The notes under the pieces were generated by a model. The model was not told where the DNA came from. It ran no database searches and saw only the letters and a program-made list of their open reading frames with translations. From positions 1 to 64,000 of the forward strand of contig JAWRVZ010000327.1 of the NCBI GenBank assembly GCA_037043235.1: a DNA stretch of 64,000 nucleotides, given 5' to 3'. A program made the translations under genes and the position numbers. This DNA comes from Rhodeus uyekii (taxonomy: Eukaryota > Chordata > Actinopteri > Cypriniformes > Acheilognathidae). Below are positions 12,224 to 24,319 of the stretch, piece after piece. Numbering within the stretch: position 1 is the first letter of the stretch; the number at the start of each line of letters is the position of its first letter.

Positions 12224-13441
12224 TATATTTAGGGGCCAAGCACCGAAGGTGCGGAGGCACCTATTGTTTTTGTTCCGGTTCTTATTATTAGGGGCCAAGC
12301 ACCGAAGGTGCGGAGGCACCTATTGTTTTTGTTCCGGTTCTTATTATTATTATTATTATTATTCTTCTTCTGCCATTGAAGTCTATGACAGCCCATAGAA
12401 CCGTAAGCGGGAAAATGAAAAAAAGTTGGCACACTCATAAAGGAGAGTCCAATCATTGACCATAGCAAAATTGAAGTCTCTAACTCAATCTCTATAGCGC
12501 CACCAACCGTCCAAAGTTGCACTCACGTTTACGTAAATAACTTTTGAACCGTATGTCCTAGAAACAAAATTCTTTTGTCCACTGATTCCTTGGCTCAAGA
12601 CGATTCGATTGCACCCTATGACGTCATTTTCCGTCATGAAAATTTTCCCGCCATTTTGAATTTTATGAAAAACCTACTTTGTCGAACTCCTCCTAGGCCG
12701 TTCGTCCGATCTTCACGAAAATTGAACCACATCATCTCCCGACAATGTGGACAAAACGATATATAAAGAAAGTTGATTCGACAAACCGTTTACGAATAAC
12801 TCGCGAAAGAATCCGAGGTAAAAGTCGCCAAATTGAAACTGAGGCTTTATCTCCGCAATGCATTAGTCTTTTCTGACCAAACTAGGTGTGTATTATGTCA
12901 ATCATGGTCTGAGGCTACCTGCAGAGTTTTGGCGCTGTGCCCCCTAGTGGTCAGGAGTTATCAAAAACTGACTTTTTTGCTTATAACTTCTGAACCCTTT
13001 GGCCAAAAATCATGAAACTGGTCTCTTTAGATCCAGTGGGTCATGCCGAGTCCTGTGATACCAAATATTCCCATATCGGCCATTTTGAGCGTCTGCCATT
13101 TCGATTTTTCTTATAAGATGCTAAGTTTAACAAACACATGACTTTAGTGCTCTGTCAGCAATGGTTTACCCAATTGAAAGCAAACTTTGCATGTGTCAAT
13201 GTCACCACACTCTCAATGTACCACACAGTACAATTTGGTTACAGCGCTGCCTGTTGGTTGAATGCGATAAACCATTAAATCGAATTGCTAAAGACCGTAT
13301 TGTTGGTTTTTCAGCCATTTAGACTTAAGCCATATTGAAATGTCTTTAGATTTTTACTGCCGTTGGTCTGATGATGCCAGCCATGTCGGCATGACATTTA
13401 ATGCCCTCCTTGCGCTTGGCCCCGTGATGGCTGCTAGCAGC
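12224..13441 (+). repeat. Satellite unit 9 (short, 1,218 bp)
   Basis: It opens with two hairpin monomers (GGGG at 12232 and 12291, period 59). The CTCF core is at 12937-12950, the CRE at 12619-12626. The rest of the unit matches unit 2. Confidence 0.9.
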
Positions 13442-14577
13442 TATATTTATTAGGGGCCAAGCACCGAAGGTGCGGAGGCACCTATTGTTTTTGTTCCGGT
13501 TCTTATTATTATTATTATTATTATTCTTCTTCTGCCATTGAAGTCTATGACAGCCCATAGAACCGTAAGCGGGAAAATGAAAAAAAGTTGGCACACTGAT
13601 AAAGGAGAGTCCAATCATTGACCATAGCAAAATTGAAGTCTCTAACTCAATCTCTCTAGCGCCACCAACTGTCCAAAGTTGCACTCACGTTTACGTAAAT
13701 AACTTTTGAACCGTATGTCCTAGAAACAAAATTCTTTTGTCCACTGATTCCTTGGCTCAAGACGATTCGATTGCACCCTATGACGTCATTTTCCGTCATG
13801 AAGATTTTCCCGCCATTTTGAATTTTATGAAAAACCTACTTTGTCGAACTCCTCCTAGGCCGTTCGTCCGATGTTCACGAAAATTGAACCACATCATCTC
13901 CCGACAATGTGGACAAAACGATATATAAAGAAAGTTGATTCGTCAAACCGTTTACGAATAACTCGCGAAAGAATCTGAGGTAAAAGTCGCCAAAATGAAA
14001 TTGAGGCTTTATCTCCCCAATGCATTAGCCTTTTCTGACCAAACTAGGTGTGTGTTATGTCAATCATGGTTTGAGGCTACCTGCAGAGTTTTGGCGCTGT
14101 GCCCCCTAGTGGTCAGGAGTTATCAAAAACTGACTTTTTTGCTTATAACTTCTGAACCCTTTGGCCAAAAATCATGAAACTGGTCTCTTTAGATCCAGTG
14201 GGTCATGCCGAGTCCTGTGATAGCAAATATTCCCATATCGGGCATTTTGAGCGTCTGCCATTTCGATTTTTCTTATAAGATGCTATGTTTAACAAACACA
14301 TGACTTTAGTGCTCTGTCAGCCATGGTTTACCCAATTTACCCAATGTACCACATGAATTGACACTACAATTTGGTTACAGCGCTGCCTGTTGGTCGAACG
14401 TGATAAACCATTAAATCGAACTACTAAAGACCGTATTGTTGATTTTTCAGCCATTTAGACTTAAGTCATATTGAAATGTCTTTAGATTCTTACTGCCGTT
14501 GGTCTGATGATGCCAGCCATGTCGGCATGACATTTAATGCCCTCCTTGCGCTTGGCCCCGTGATGGCTGCTAGCAGC
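13442..14577 (+). repeat. Satellite unit 10 (short, 1,136 bp)
   Basis: One hairpin monomer (GGGG at 13453). The CTCF core is at 14099-14112 and the CRE at 13781-13788. Near 14,335 the unit lacks a stretch of a few tens of bases found in the other units, with TTTACCCAAT repeated at the break, consistent with slippage deletion. Confidence 0.9.
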
Positions 14578-15674
14578 TATATTTATTATTATTATTCTTC
14601 TTCTGCCATTGAAGTCTATGACAGCCCATAGAACCGTAAGCGGGAAAATGAAAAAAAGTTGGCACACTCATAAAGGAGAGTCTAATCATTGACCATAGCA
14701 AAATTGAAGTCTCTAACTCAATCTCTCTACCGCCACCAACTGTCCAAAGTTGCACTCACGTTTACGTAAATAACTTTTGAACCGTATGTCCTAGAAACAA
14801 AATTCTTTTGTCCACTGATTCCTTGGCTCAAGACGATTCGATTGCACCCTATGACGTCATTTTCCGTCATGAAAATTTTCCCGCCATTTTGAATTTTATG
14901 AAAAACCTACTTTGTCGAACTCCTCCTAGGCCGTTCGTCCGATGTTCACGAAAATTGAACCACATCATCTCCTGACAATGTGGACAAAACGATATATAAA
15001 CAAAGTTGATTCGTCAAACCGTTTACGAATAACTTGTGAAAGAATCTGAGGTAAAAGTCGCCAAAATGAAATTGAGGCTTTATCTCCCCAATGCATTAGC
15101 CTTTTCTGACCAAACTAGGTGTGTGTTATGTCAATCATGGTTTGAGGCTACCTGCAGAGTTTTGGCGCTGTGCCCCCTAGTGGTCAGGAGTTATCAAAAA
15201 CTGACTTTTTTGCTTATAACTTCTGAACCCTTTGGCCAAAAATCATGAAACTGGTCTCTTTAGATCCAGTGGGTCATGCCGAGTCCTATGATACCAAATA
15301 TTCCCATATCGGCCATTTTGAGCGTCTGCCATTTCGATTTTTCTTATAAGATGCTATGTTTAACAAACACATGACTTTAGTGCTCTGTCAGCAATGGTTT
15401 ACCCAATTGAAAGCAAACTTTGCATGTGTCAATGTCACCACACTCTCAATGTACCACACACTACAATTTGGTTACAGCGCTGCCTGTTGGTTGAATGCGA
15501 TAAACCATTAAATCGAATTGCTAAAGACCGTATTGTTGGTTTTTCAGCCATTTAGACTTAAGCCATATTGAAATGTCTTTAGATTTTTACTGCCGTTGGT
15601 CTGATGATGCCAGTCATGTCGGCATGACATTTAATGCCCTCCTTGCGCTTGGCCCCGTGATGGCTGCTAGCAGC
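14578..15674 (+). repeat. Satellite unit 11 (short, 1,097 bp)
   Basis: Short form without a hairpin monomer. The CTCF core is at 15170-15183, the CRE at 14852-14859. Confidence 0.9.
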
Positions 15675-17499
15675 TATATTTATTATTCTTTTTCTTGTGC
15701 CATGGGAGTCTATGGCAGCCCATAGAACCGTAAACGGGAAAATGAAAAAAAGTTGGCACACTCATAAAGGACAGTCCAATCATTGACCATAGCAAAATTG
15801 AAGTCTCTAACTCAATCTCTATAGCGCCACCAACTGTCCAAAGTTGCACTCACGTTTACGTAAATAACTTTTGAACCGTATGTCCTAGAGACAAAATTCT
15901 TTTGTCAACTGATTCCTTGGCTCAAGACGATTCGATTGCACCCTATGACGTCATTTTCCGTCATGAATATTTTCCCGCCATTTTGAATTTTATGAAAAAC
16001 CTACTTTTTCGAACTCCTCCTAGGCCGTTTGTCCGATTTTCACGAAAATTGAACCACATCATCTCCAGACCATGGTGACAAAAAGTTATCCAAAGAAAGT
16101 TGAAATGTCAAACCGTTTATGAATAACTCACGAAAGAATCCGACGTAATGATCGCAAAAATGAACTTGAGGCTCTATCTCCACAACGCATTAGCGTTTTC
16201 TGACCAAACTCGGTGTGTGTTATGTCAATCATGGTCTGAGGCTACCTGCAGAGTTTTGGCGCTGTGCCCCCTAGTGGTCAGGAGATATGAAAAAGTGACA
16301 TTTTTCCTTACAACTCCTGAACGCTTTGTCCAAAAATCATAAAACTGGTCTCGTTAGATTCAGTGCATCATGCCGAGTCGTGCGATACCAAATTTTCCCA
16401 TATCGGCCATTTAGAGCGTCGGCCATTTTGAATATTGTCATAAATTGCTATATTTAACAAATGGATTGGCGTAACGTTACGAAACTCAATATGTGTCTTC
16501 GGCACCTAACCTTGATACGGCACAAAAAGTTTGGGGGCAGCGCCACCTTGTGGTCAAAAGTTATAACCAAATTTACAAATATGCTAATAACTTTTGATGA
16601 CGTTAACCTATTGTAAAACAAATGGTCTTAATGTGTTCATTGGGTCAAGCCGAGACCATAGATACCAAATATGTCATATTCGGCCAAACCTCCGATTTGC
16701 CATGTTATTTTTCTTTAAAAACCTACTTTTTCGAACTCCTCCCAGACCGTTTGTCCAATTTTCACCAAAATTGAACCACATCATCTCCAGACCATCATGA
16801 CAAAAAGTTATCCAAAGAAAGTTGATATGTCAAACCGTTTACGAATAACTCGCGAAAGAATCCGACGTAATGGTCGCAAAATTGAAATTGAGGCTTTATC
16901 TCCGCAACGCATTAGCGTTTTCTGACCAAACTAGGTGTGTGTTATGTCAATCATGGTCTGAGGCTACCTGCAGAGTTTTGGCGCTCTGCCCCCTAGTGGT
17001 CAGGAGATATTAAAAAACTGACATTTTTTATTATAACTCCTGAACGCTTTGTCTAAAAATCATGAAACTGGTCTCTTTAGATCCAGTGGGTCATGCCGAG
17101 TCCTGTGATACCAAATTTTCCCATATCGGCCATTTTGAGCGTCTGCCATTTCGATTTTTCTTATAAGATGCTATGTTTAACAAACACATGACTTTAGTGC
17201 TCTGTCAGCAATGGTTTACCCAATTGAAAGCAAACTTTGCATGTGTCAATGTCACCACACTCTCAATGTACCACATGAATTGACACTACAATTTGGTTAC
17301 AGCGCTGCCTGTTGGTTGAATGTGATAAACCATTAAATCGAATTACTAAAGACCGTATTGTTGATTTTTCAGCCATTTAGACTTAAGTCATATTGAAATG
17401 TCTTTAGATTCTTACTGCCGTTGGTCTGATGATGCCAGCCATGTCGGCATGACATTTAATGCCCTCCTTGCGCTTGGCCCCGTGATGGCTGCTAGCAGC
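15675..17499 (+). repeat. Satellite unit 12 (long, 1,825 bp), last of the array
   Basis: Long form. CTCF-core matches are at 16264-16277 and 16986-16999, the second-type site at 16540-16553 and the CRE at 15946-15953. The array stops right after the end palindrome at 17488-17499. Confidence 0.9.
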
Positions 17500-17852
17500 T
17501 ATATTTGTGATTGCTTTTGTTCACATAGTGAACTATACAGGTACAGTACCTCTAAGCAGTAACTGTCAGGGTTCATGAATTCATTGTCTCCTAGTTCTAC
17601 CTGTGTGTATGTGGTCACTGAGCACCTGATTCTCATATCATCTGGCTATCTCCCGTGCGTTTGTTCAAGGCTCCCCGTCTCCCATGGTCCACGACTTTCA
17701 CTCTGGATTATCACTTTGTTTGTTTTCTGCACTACTATAATAAATTCACTCATTTGCACTTGAATCCTTGCTTTCCCCGCTCCCCCCTTCTCTCCTCAGC
17801 TGAAGTGTAAGAGCATTTTGGTTTACGAGCGCTCTCTTGGAACGAATTAAAC
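17500..17852. mobile_element. Pogo/Tigger-like MITE fragment
   Basis: Fragments shared with the other copies of this family: TTCACATAGTGAAC near 17,520, the CACGACTTTCACTCTGGATTA block near 17,690, TTCACTCATTTGCACTTGAATCC near 17,745, and the end motif TTTACGAGCGCTCTCTTGG at about 17,822. The open frame inside it is not a gene. Confidence 0.6.
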
Positions 17853-18176
17853 TGAGATATTCCTGTAATTTCATATGACACTGCAGTTTCACCTCATATG
17901 TCATACTCCAGGATTCCCAAGAATGCTTAATTAAAAAATAAATATAAAGCTTAACTTGGACTAATACAATGGTTTAAAAAGATACTCCATATACACCTTA
18001 TTGATGTGTACTTTATACAGGCCATAAGATGTTCTCGGAATAAGTGCGGAATAAGATGTTCTTCGCCCTAAGATTTTCCATCCCATAACCTGTTGTAAAA
18101 AAACTCAAGGACTAATGCAGAAATTAAAAAGAGAACCAACTATACACCTTATTGATGGTGTACTATATACAATAAG
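17853..18176. other. Unannotated spacer
   Basis: AT-rich, with no gene recognised. A short direct duplication (ACACCTTATTGATG followed by TGTACT) occurs at 17,993 and 18,144. Confidence 0.5.
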
Positions 18177-18971
18177 TACCGTATTTTCTGCGCCATAAGG
18201 TGCACCGGATTATAAGGCGCAGTCTAAATAGCGGGCCCATTTCTGTACTTAATCCACACATAAGGCGCATGTTAGAACATATGGTCAACCAAAAAAGGTA
18301 ACAGAAGTAGAACAGTGAGTTTTATTGAACTTTATTCTATTATATAACAATACACTCGCATTATGTTTTGATCAATCCATCAAAGTCATCTGTGTCTGAA
18401 TTGAACAGCTGGGCAATTTCACCATCAAATATGCAGGTGTTGAACCCAAATCTGACTCCCCCTGCATTAATTAATACAAGCTAACTTGATCATATTTGCT
18501 TAAGTCTATATTTTTTTTCCATACAGCAAACATCCAGAACGTGCAAACACCCACCCATCATGTGGAGAAAAAAAAAAATCCTGGTGTCGTGATTAGACAG
18601 ACACACATCAGCGTGCAGCACCTGGAAGATGCATAAAGGAACCTGAAAATTATATGAAGGGACCTGAAATGTATTTTCCAGGTTCCTTTATGCATCTTCC
18701 AGGTCCTTTAAACTCCCCTGCGTGTGTGTCTGTATCTAATCACGATCCTAAATCTCCTCAGCTGTTTGTGCTGCTTTGTCTTTGTCAGTTGTGAACGTTT
18801 CTAGGTTCATGTTACGTGACGAGTGTGGATGTTCCTTGTTTCTACTAAGAAGTGCTAGTTTGTTATATTTTGGTTTTCGTGTTTCCTTGAATAAAGGTCT
18901 TGCGTTTAACTTATTCTCCGTGTCCTGTTTCTGCATCGTTCTCGTTTTGAAACCTTTATACATATTTCATT
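18177..18971. mobile_element. DNA transposon remnant with transposase-tail relic
   Basis: It starts with GTACCGTATTTTCTGCGCCATAAGG, a repeat end with the GCGCA-TTATAAGG pattern. A minus-strand relic at 18,360-18,460 reads FNSDTDDFDGLIKT-stop, an acidic tail like that of pogo-type transposases. The part from about 18,360 to 18,971 has a second copy at 61,900-62,591. It contains a perfect 26-bp inverted repeat (18,620-18,645 and 18,679-18,704). Confidence 0.55.
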
Positions 18972-20041
18972 AATTTAATTGTACTCAATACTTTTGTGCA
19001 CTTTCTGGGTGTTTACAGTGTTTAAAAAAAAATCGATTGATAAGGGAATATGTTCAAGGATTGCATGTGACGGGGAGTCAGGAATTGTTATGAAATAAAG
19101 AAAAAAAAGGAACTGAAAGCAAAATAGTTTAGTTGAACTATTATTATTTATTAGAGTTGAGCCGGATACTCGGCTGAAACGAGTATCCGGTATGGATAAA
19201 GCATTTTTGCCGAGTACGAGTATTATACGAGTCAATATCTGTGCTTGGATTGAATATATATACTCCCCTATACATGCAGATTTGCTATTCTGTTCTGCTC
19301 TTTCACGCACAGAACGCTGAGAAGAGAACATCTCTCTCTCTCTGTCACTCAGGTTTGCAGGTCTTTTCCGTTAACATTTAGTTTTTTTTTGTTTTTATCC
19401 CGTATTGTTTGTAGTACTGACTTATTAACCAGTATAGTTCTGGTAAACGTGGGGTTTGTTCAGACCTGGTTTTTGCGTCTCTGCCTGTCGGAGAATATTT
19501 TATTTTTACCGTCTGCTGGCGGTAGTGGTACAAAAGTGGTATAGTTTATAGTGGTATAAACTATATTACAAATTAATTAGCTACATACTCTCTCTCTGCC
19601 GGTCATCAGAGGTTTTTTTAACAGTCTGCTGGCTCTAATCAGTTTTTTTACTTCACGCACTGTGTCTGACACTTTCTTGCTGTATTTCATAAATAATAAA
19701 GGAATGCAGATCTTAAAAACAGCATCGGACTGTTTGATCCGTAGAACACGCAGTCCCCCCCCCCTCTCTCTTACTTACTCTCACACACACATACCTGGTG
19801 TGGAAATAAAATAAAAAATCACACTTATAACTTTCTTTTTTTAACTTTAATTTGTTTAGATGAAAACTTCATAATTGCAACCGCATGTTGTATTAATTGT
19901 TGCAAAACCTGTTCTCCATATAGTTTGTTTATCGTGATCAAAACCATTGATCTGAAGCTCAATGCTGATGCTGTCAAGTAGTTTTTTAATCAGCAATAAA
20001 TATAACAATTTCTGATCAACCCATATCAATTGTATGTAAAA
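18972..20041. other. Spacer with hAT-like debris between the two satellite blocks
   Basis: From 19,153 the sequence AGAGTTGAGCCGGATACTCGG followed by ACGAGTATCCGG and TACGAGTATTATACGAG resembles the end of a fish hAT-type MITE. The rest is AT-rich with a poly-C run near 19,755 and a short CA run near 19,780. No gene is seen. Confidence 0.4.
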
Positions 20042-21152
20042 AATATAGCTGCTAGCAGCCATCACGGGGCCAAGCGCAAGGAGGGCATTAAATGTCATGC
20101 CGACATGGCTGGCATCATCAGACCAACGGCAGTAAGAATCTAAAGAGATTTCAATATGACTTAAGTCTAAATGGCTGAAAAATCAACAATACGGTCTTTA
20201 GTATTTCGATTTAATGGTTTATCACATTCAACCAACAGGCAGCGCTGTAACCAAATTGTAGTGTCAATTCATGTGGTACATTGAGAGTGTGGTGACATTG
20301 ACACATGCAAAGTTTGCTTTCAATTGGGTAAACCATTGCTGACAGACCACTAAAGTCATGTGTTTGTTAAACATAGCATCTTATAAGAAAAATCGAAATG
20401 GCAGACGCTCAAAATGGCCGATATGGGAATATTTGGTATCACAGGACTCGGCATGACCCACTGGATCTAAAGAGACCAGTTTCATGATTTTTGGACAAAG
20501 CGTTCAGGAGTTATAATCAAAAATGACAGTTTTTCATATCTCCTGACCAGTAGGGGGCAGAGCGCCAAAACTCTGCAGGTAGCCTCAGACCATAATTGAC
20601 ATAACACACACCTAGTTTGGTCAGAAAAGGCAAATGCATTACGGAGATAAAGCCTCAATTTCATTTTAGCGACTATTACCTCAGATTCTTTTGTGAGTTA
20701 TTCGTAAATGGTTTGACGAACCAACTTCCTTTATATATCGTTTTGTCCACATTGTCTGGAGATGATGTGGTTCAATTTTCGTGAAAATCGGACGAACGGC
20801 CTAGGAGGAGTTCGAAAAAGTAGGTTTTTCATAAAATTCAAAATGGCGGGAAAATTTTCATGACGGAAAATGACGTCATAGGGTGCAATTGAATCGTCTT
20901 GAGCCAAGGAATCAGTGGACAAAAGAATTTTGTTTCTAGGACATACGGTTCAAAAGTTATTTACATAAACGTGAGTGCAACTTTGGACAGTTGGTGGCGC
21001 TTTAGAGATTGAGTTAGAGACTTCAATTTTGCTATGGTCAATGATTGGACTGTCCTTTATGAGTGTGCCAACTTTTTTTCATTTTCCCGCTTACGGTTCT
21101 ATGGGCTGTCATAGACTTCAATGGCAGAAGAAGAATAATAATAATAAATATA
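20042..21152 (-). repeat. Inverted satellite unit I1 (short)
   Basis: This is the reverse complement of a short satellite unit. The palindrome is at 20,048-20,059, the CTCF core on the plus strand at 20,547-20,560 and the CRE at 20,871-20,878. The CCAGTAGGGGG variant matches unit 5, so this copy appears to derive from that unit or its neighbour. Confidence 0.9.
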
Positions 21153-22976
21153 GCTGCTAGCAGCCATCACGGGGCCAAGCGCAAGGAGGGCATTAAATGT
21201 CATGCCGACATGGCTGGCATCATCAGACCAACGGCAGTAAGAATCTAAAGACATTTCAATATGACTTAAGTCTAAATGGCTGAAAAATCAACAAGACGGT
21301 CTTTGGTAATTCGATTTGATGGTTTATCACATTCAACCAACAGGCAGCGCTGTAACCAAATTGTAGTGTCAATTCATGTGGTACATTGAGAGTGTGGTGA
21401 CATTGACACATGCAAAGTTTGCTTTCAATTGGGTAAACCATTGCTGAGAGAGCACTAAATTCATGTGTTTGTTAAACATAGCATCTTATAAGAAAAATCG
21501 AAATGGCAGATGCTCAAAATGGCCGATATGGGAATATTTGGTATCACAGGACTCGGCATGACCCACTGGATCTAAAGACAGCAGTTTCATGATTTTTAGA
21601 CAAAGCGTTCAGGAGTTATAATCAAAAATGTCAGTTTTTTAATATCTCCTGACCACTAGGGGGCAGAGCGCCAAAACTCTGCAGGTAGCCTCAGACCATG
21701 ATTGACATAACACACACCTAGTTTGGTCAGAAAACGCTAATGCGTTGCGGAGATAAAGCCTCAATTTCATTTTTGCGACCATTACGTCGAATTCTTTCGC
21801 GAGTTATTCGTAAACGGTTTGACATATCAACTTTCTTTGGATAACTTTTTGTCATGATGGTCTGGAGATGATGTGGTTTAATTTTGGTGAAAATTGGACA
21901 AACGGTCTGGGAGGAGTTCGAAAAAGTAGGTTTTTAAAGAAAAACAACATGGTGGACAAGAAGTTTGGCCGACTATGACAAATTTGGTATCTGTGTTCTC
22001 GGTTTGACCCAAGGAACGTATAAAGATAATTTGTTTTACCATAGGTTAACGCGCTCAAAAGTTATTAGCATATTTGTAAATTTGGTTATAATTTTTGACC
22101 ACAAGGGGGTGCTGCCTCGAAACTTTTTGAGTCGTATCAAGGTTAGGTGCCGAAGACACATATTGAGTTTCGTAACGATACGTCAATATCTTTGTTAAAT
22201 ATAGCAATTTATGACAATATTCAAAATGGCCGACGCTCAAAATGGCCGATATGGGAAAATTTGGTATCGCACGACTCGGCATGATGCACTGAATCTAAAG
22301 AGACCAGTTTTATTATTTTTAGCCAAAGCGTTCAGAAGTTATAAGCAAATATTTAACTTTTTCATATCTCCTGACCACTAGGGGGCACAGCGCCAAAACT
22401 CTGCAGGTAGCCTCAAATCATGATTGACATAACACACACCTAGTTTGGTCAGAAAATGCTAATGCGTTGCGGAGATAAAGCCTCAATTTCATTTTTGCGA
22501 CCATTACGTCGGATTCTTTCGCAAGTTATTCGTAAACGGTTTGACATATCAACTTTCTTTGGATAACTTTTTGTCCACATGGTCTGGAGATGATGTGGTT
22601 CAATTTTCGTTGAAATCGGAAAAACGGCCTCGGAGGAGTTTGAAAAAGTAGGTTTTTCATAAAATTCAAAATGGCGGGAAAACTTTCATGACGGAAAATG
22701 ACGTCATAGGGTGCAATCGAATCGTCTTGAGCCAAGGAATCAGGGGACATAAGAATTTTGTTTCTAGGTCATACGGTTCAAAAGTTATTAGCATAAACGT
22801 TAGCGCAACTTTGGACAGTTGGTGGCGCTATAGATATTTAGTTAGAGACTTCAATTTTGCTATGGTCAATGATTGGACTGTCCTTTATGAGTGTGCCAAC
22901 TTTCATCATTTTCCCGCTTACGGTTCTATGGGCTGTCATAGACTTCAATGACGGAAGAAGAAGAAGAATAATAATA
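21153..22976 (-). repeat. Inverted satellite unit I2 (long)
   Basis: Reverse complement of a long unit. CTCF-core matches on the plus strand are at 21,653-21,666 and 22,375-22,388. The second-type site at 22,099-22,112 has GGGGGTGC in place of GGTGGCGC. The CRE is at 22,699-22,706. Confidence 0.9.
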
Positions 22977-23092
22977 AAGAACCGGAACAAAAACAATAGG
23001 TGCCTCCGCACCTTCGGTGCTTGGCCCCTAATAATAATAAGAACCGGAACAAAAACAATAGGTGCCTCCGCACCTTCGGTGCTTGGCCCCTA
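22977..23092 (-). repeat. Two inverted hairpin monomers at the satellite edge
   Basis: Two copies of the hairpin monomer in reverse orientation, with GCTTGGCCCC ending at 23,028 and 23,090. They mark the outer edge of the inverted satellite block. Confidence 0.9.
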
Positions 23093-23190
23093 ATAACACT
23101 GGTTAAAGCCCTGCCCATTTCAAGACAACCCGACCACTTCCAGACCACTAACATTAACCATTATAGTCGTTATAGTGACTCTTTATGATG

Positions 23191-24314
23191 AACCTGCACA
23201 TCAAAGAGCATCCGCAAAATTTGCGTTAATATTATTACACTTAAACTTAACGAATAAATGTAACGTTAATCGATAGTTTTTTAAATCGTGCAAGTTTTGC
23301 ATTTTTCATGAAACAAGAACAAGCTGTCAGCTGTCTGTATTTATTCAAGTATATCGCGCACACGTGTATAACGTGCACCCCTAATTTTCGATAAAAAATC
23401 GGTTTAAAATTTTCACACCAAGCATTGTAATTGACAAAAAACGTTGTTGAACACGTGCAGCCATGATAAAAAAAAACATTTATTTATTGTATAACATATA
23501 TAACATATATTTATTGACAACATATATACCGAAACCATAATGAAAAACCATATATACTAATGAACACAATACCGAAAGAGAATTACTGGTAAAAATATTT
23601 ATTTAAAATCCTTCGACGTCAGATTCCTCATCAGAGACACTAAAGAGTTGCTCCCATTCTTCTGGAGTTAATTTTTCATGAGTGTCCCAGTTGGCAGGAA
23701 CATCTGTTTCTTCGCTTCTGCGTCTGAATTCCACAGCAGGTCGTCTTCTGTGCCGTCCATTTTATTGCTGATGCCTGTCTTCTCCGTAACGTGTGGGCGA
23801 GGAAATTAAGTGGCGAGGGGACGTTTTTTTCTTCTTCGCCCTCACGTACAGTGAGAGGCTGCAGCCTGTGTTACGGGATGTAATGTATCATGCAATCGGC
23901 AATCGATTGCTTTGGGCTATGTTGCGGTTGTTGCCGCGGTTTATGTTTGAATACAGTTGCTGAATTGCACTCACGAGTCTGCCTTTTATTTTATGCATAT
24001 ATTGCTACTTAAACAGCCTGTAAAATGTGCAGCGCGAACTCACAATTCGCCGGCGCCCTCAAAGGACCGGCCGTCAAAACAAACCCCAGCCCAGCCCTCG
24101 TGTATAACGCGCTTCCCTAACTTTGATTTATTTTTTTGGTAGAAAATTTTGCGCGTTATACTCGAATAAATACGGTAAGATGCAATCTATAGTAACATCA
24201 ATTATAAATTATCAGTATATTTTGCACACTTTTCCATGCGCATAGGAAGGTATGGAAATGGAACAGAAGCAGGGCGGTTACCATATTTCGCGGATGCTCT
24301 TTGATGTGCAGGTT
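23191..24314. mobile_element. DNA transposon with inverted ends, hosting a second element
   Basis: AACCTGCACATCAAAGAGCA at 23,191 is inverted at 24,287-24,314, giving ends about 1.1 kb apart. Inside, 23,337-24,178 has its own inverted ends (TATTTATTCGAGTATAACGCGC-like) and carries the transposase-tail relic annotated separately. Confidence 0.6.
23603..23765 (-). pseudogene. C-terminal relic of a pogo/Tigger-like transposase
   Basis: The minus-strand frame ends LTPEEWEQLFSVSDEESD then VEGF-stop (stop at 23,603-23,605). It is closed upstream by a stop just before 23,765. An acidic serine-rich tail like this is typical of pogo-type transposases. No catalytic DDE region survives. Confidence 0.5.
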
Positions 24315-24319
24315 CTGTC

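Larger units (their letters stand above)
1..17499 (+). repeat. Tandem satellite array, twelve units plus a partial unit
   Basis: Twelve units lie head to tail. Each ends in the palindrome GCTGCTAGCAGC, preceded by the block CTTGCGCTTGGCCCCGTGAT. Units come in two lengths, about 1.1-1.3 kb and about 1.8-2.0 kb; the long form contains an extra internal copy of about 720 bp. Recurrent motifs are a CTCF-like core, a CRE, TTTCCCGCC, and (TTA)n followed by CTTCTTC at the unit start. The start GGGGCCAAGC (where present) and the end GCTTGGCCCC are inverted, which suggests a non-autonomous DNA-transposon ancestor that was later amplified in tandem. Many open frames of 60-118 codons recur in all units on both strands. 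They look like by-products of the repeat, not genes. Confidence 0.93.

Noticed and set aside
1..17499. Recurrent open frames of 60-118 codons on both strands in every satellite unit (for example around RTPPRPFV and LALCPLVV)
   Set aside because: They occur in several frames, on both strands and in both module copies at the same place, follow the repeat period and lack any family resemblance. They are by-products of low stop density in the repeat.
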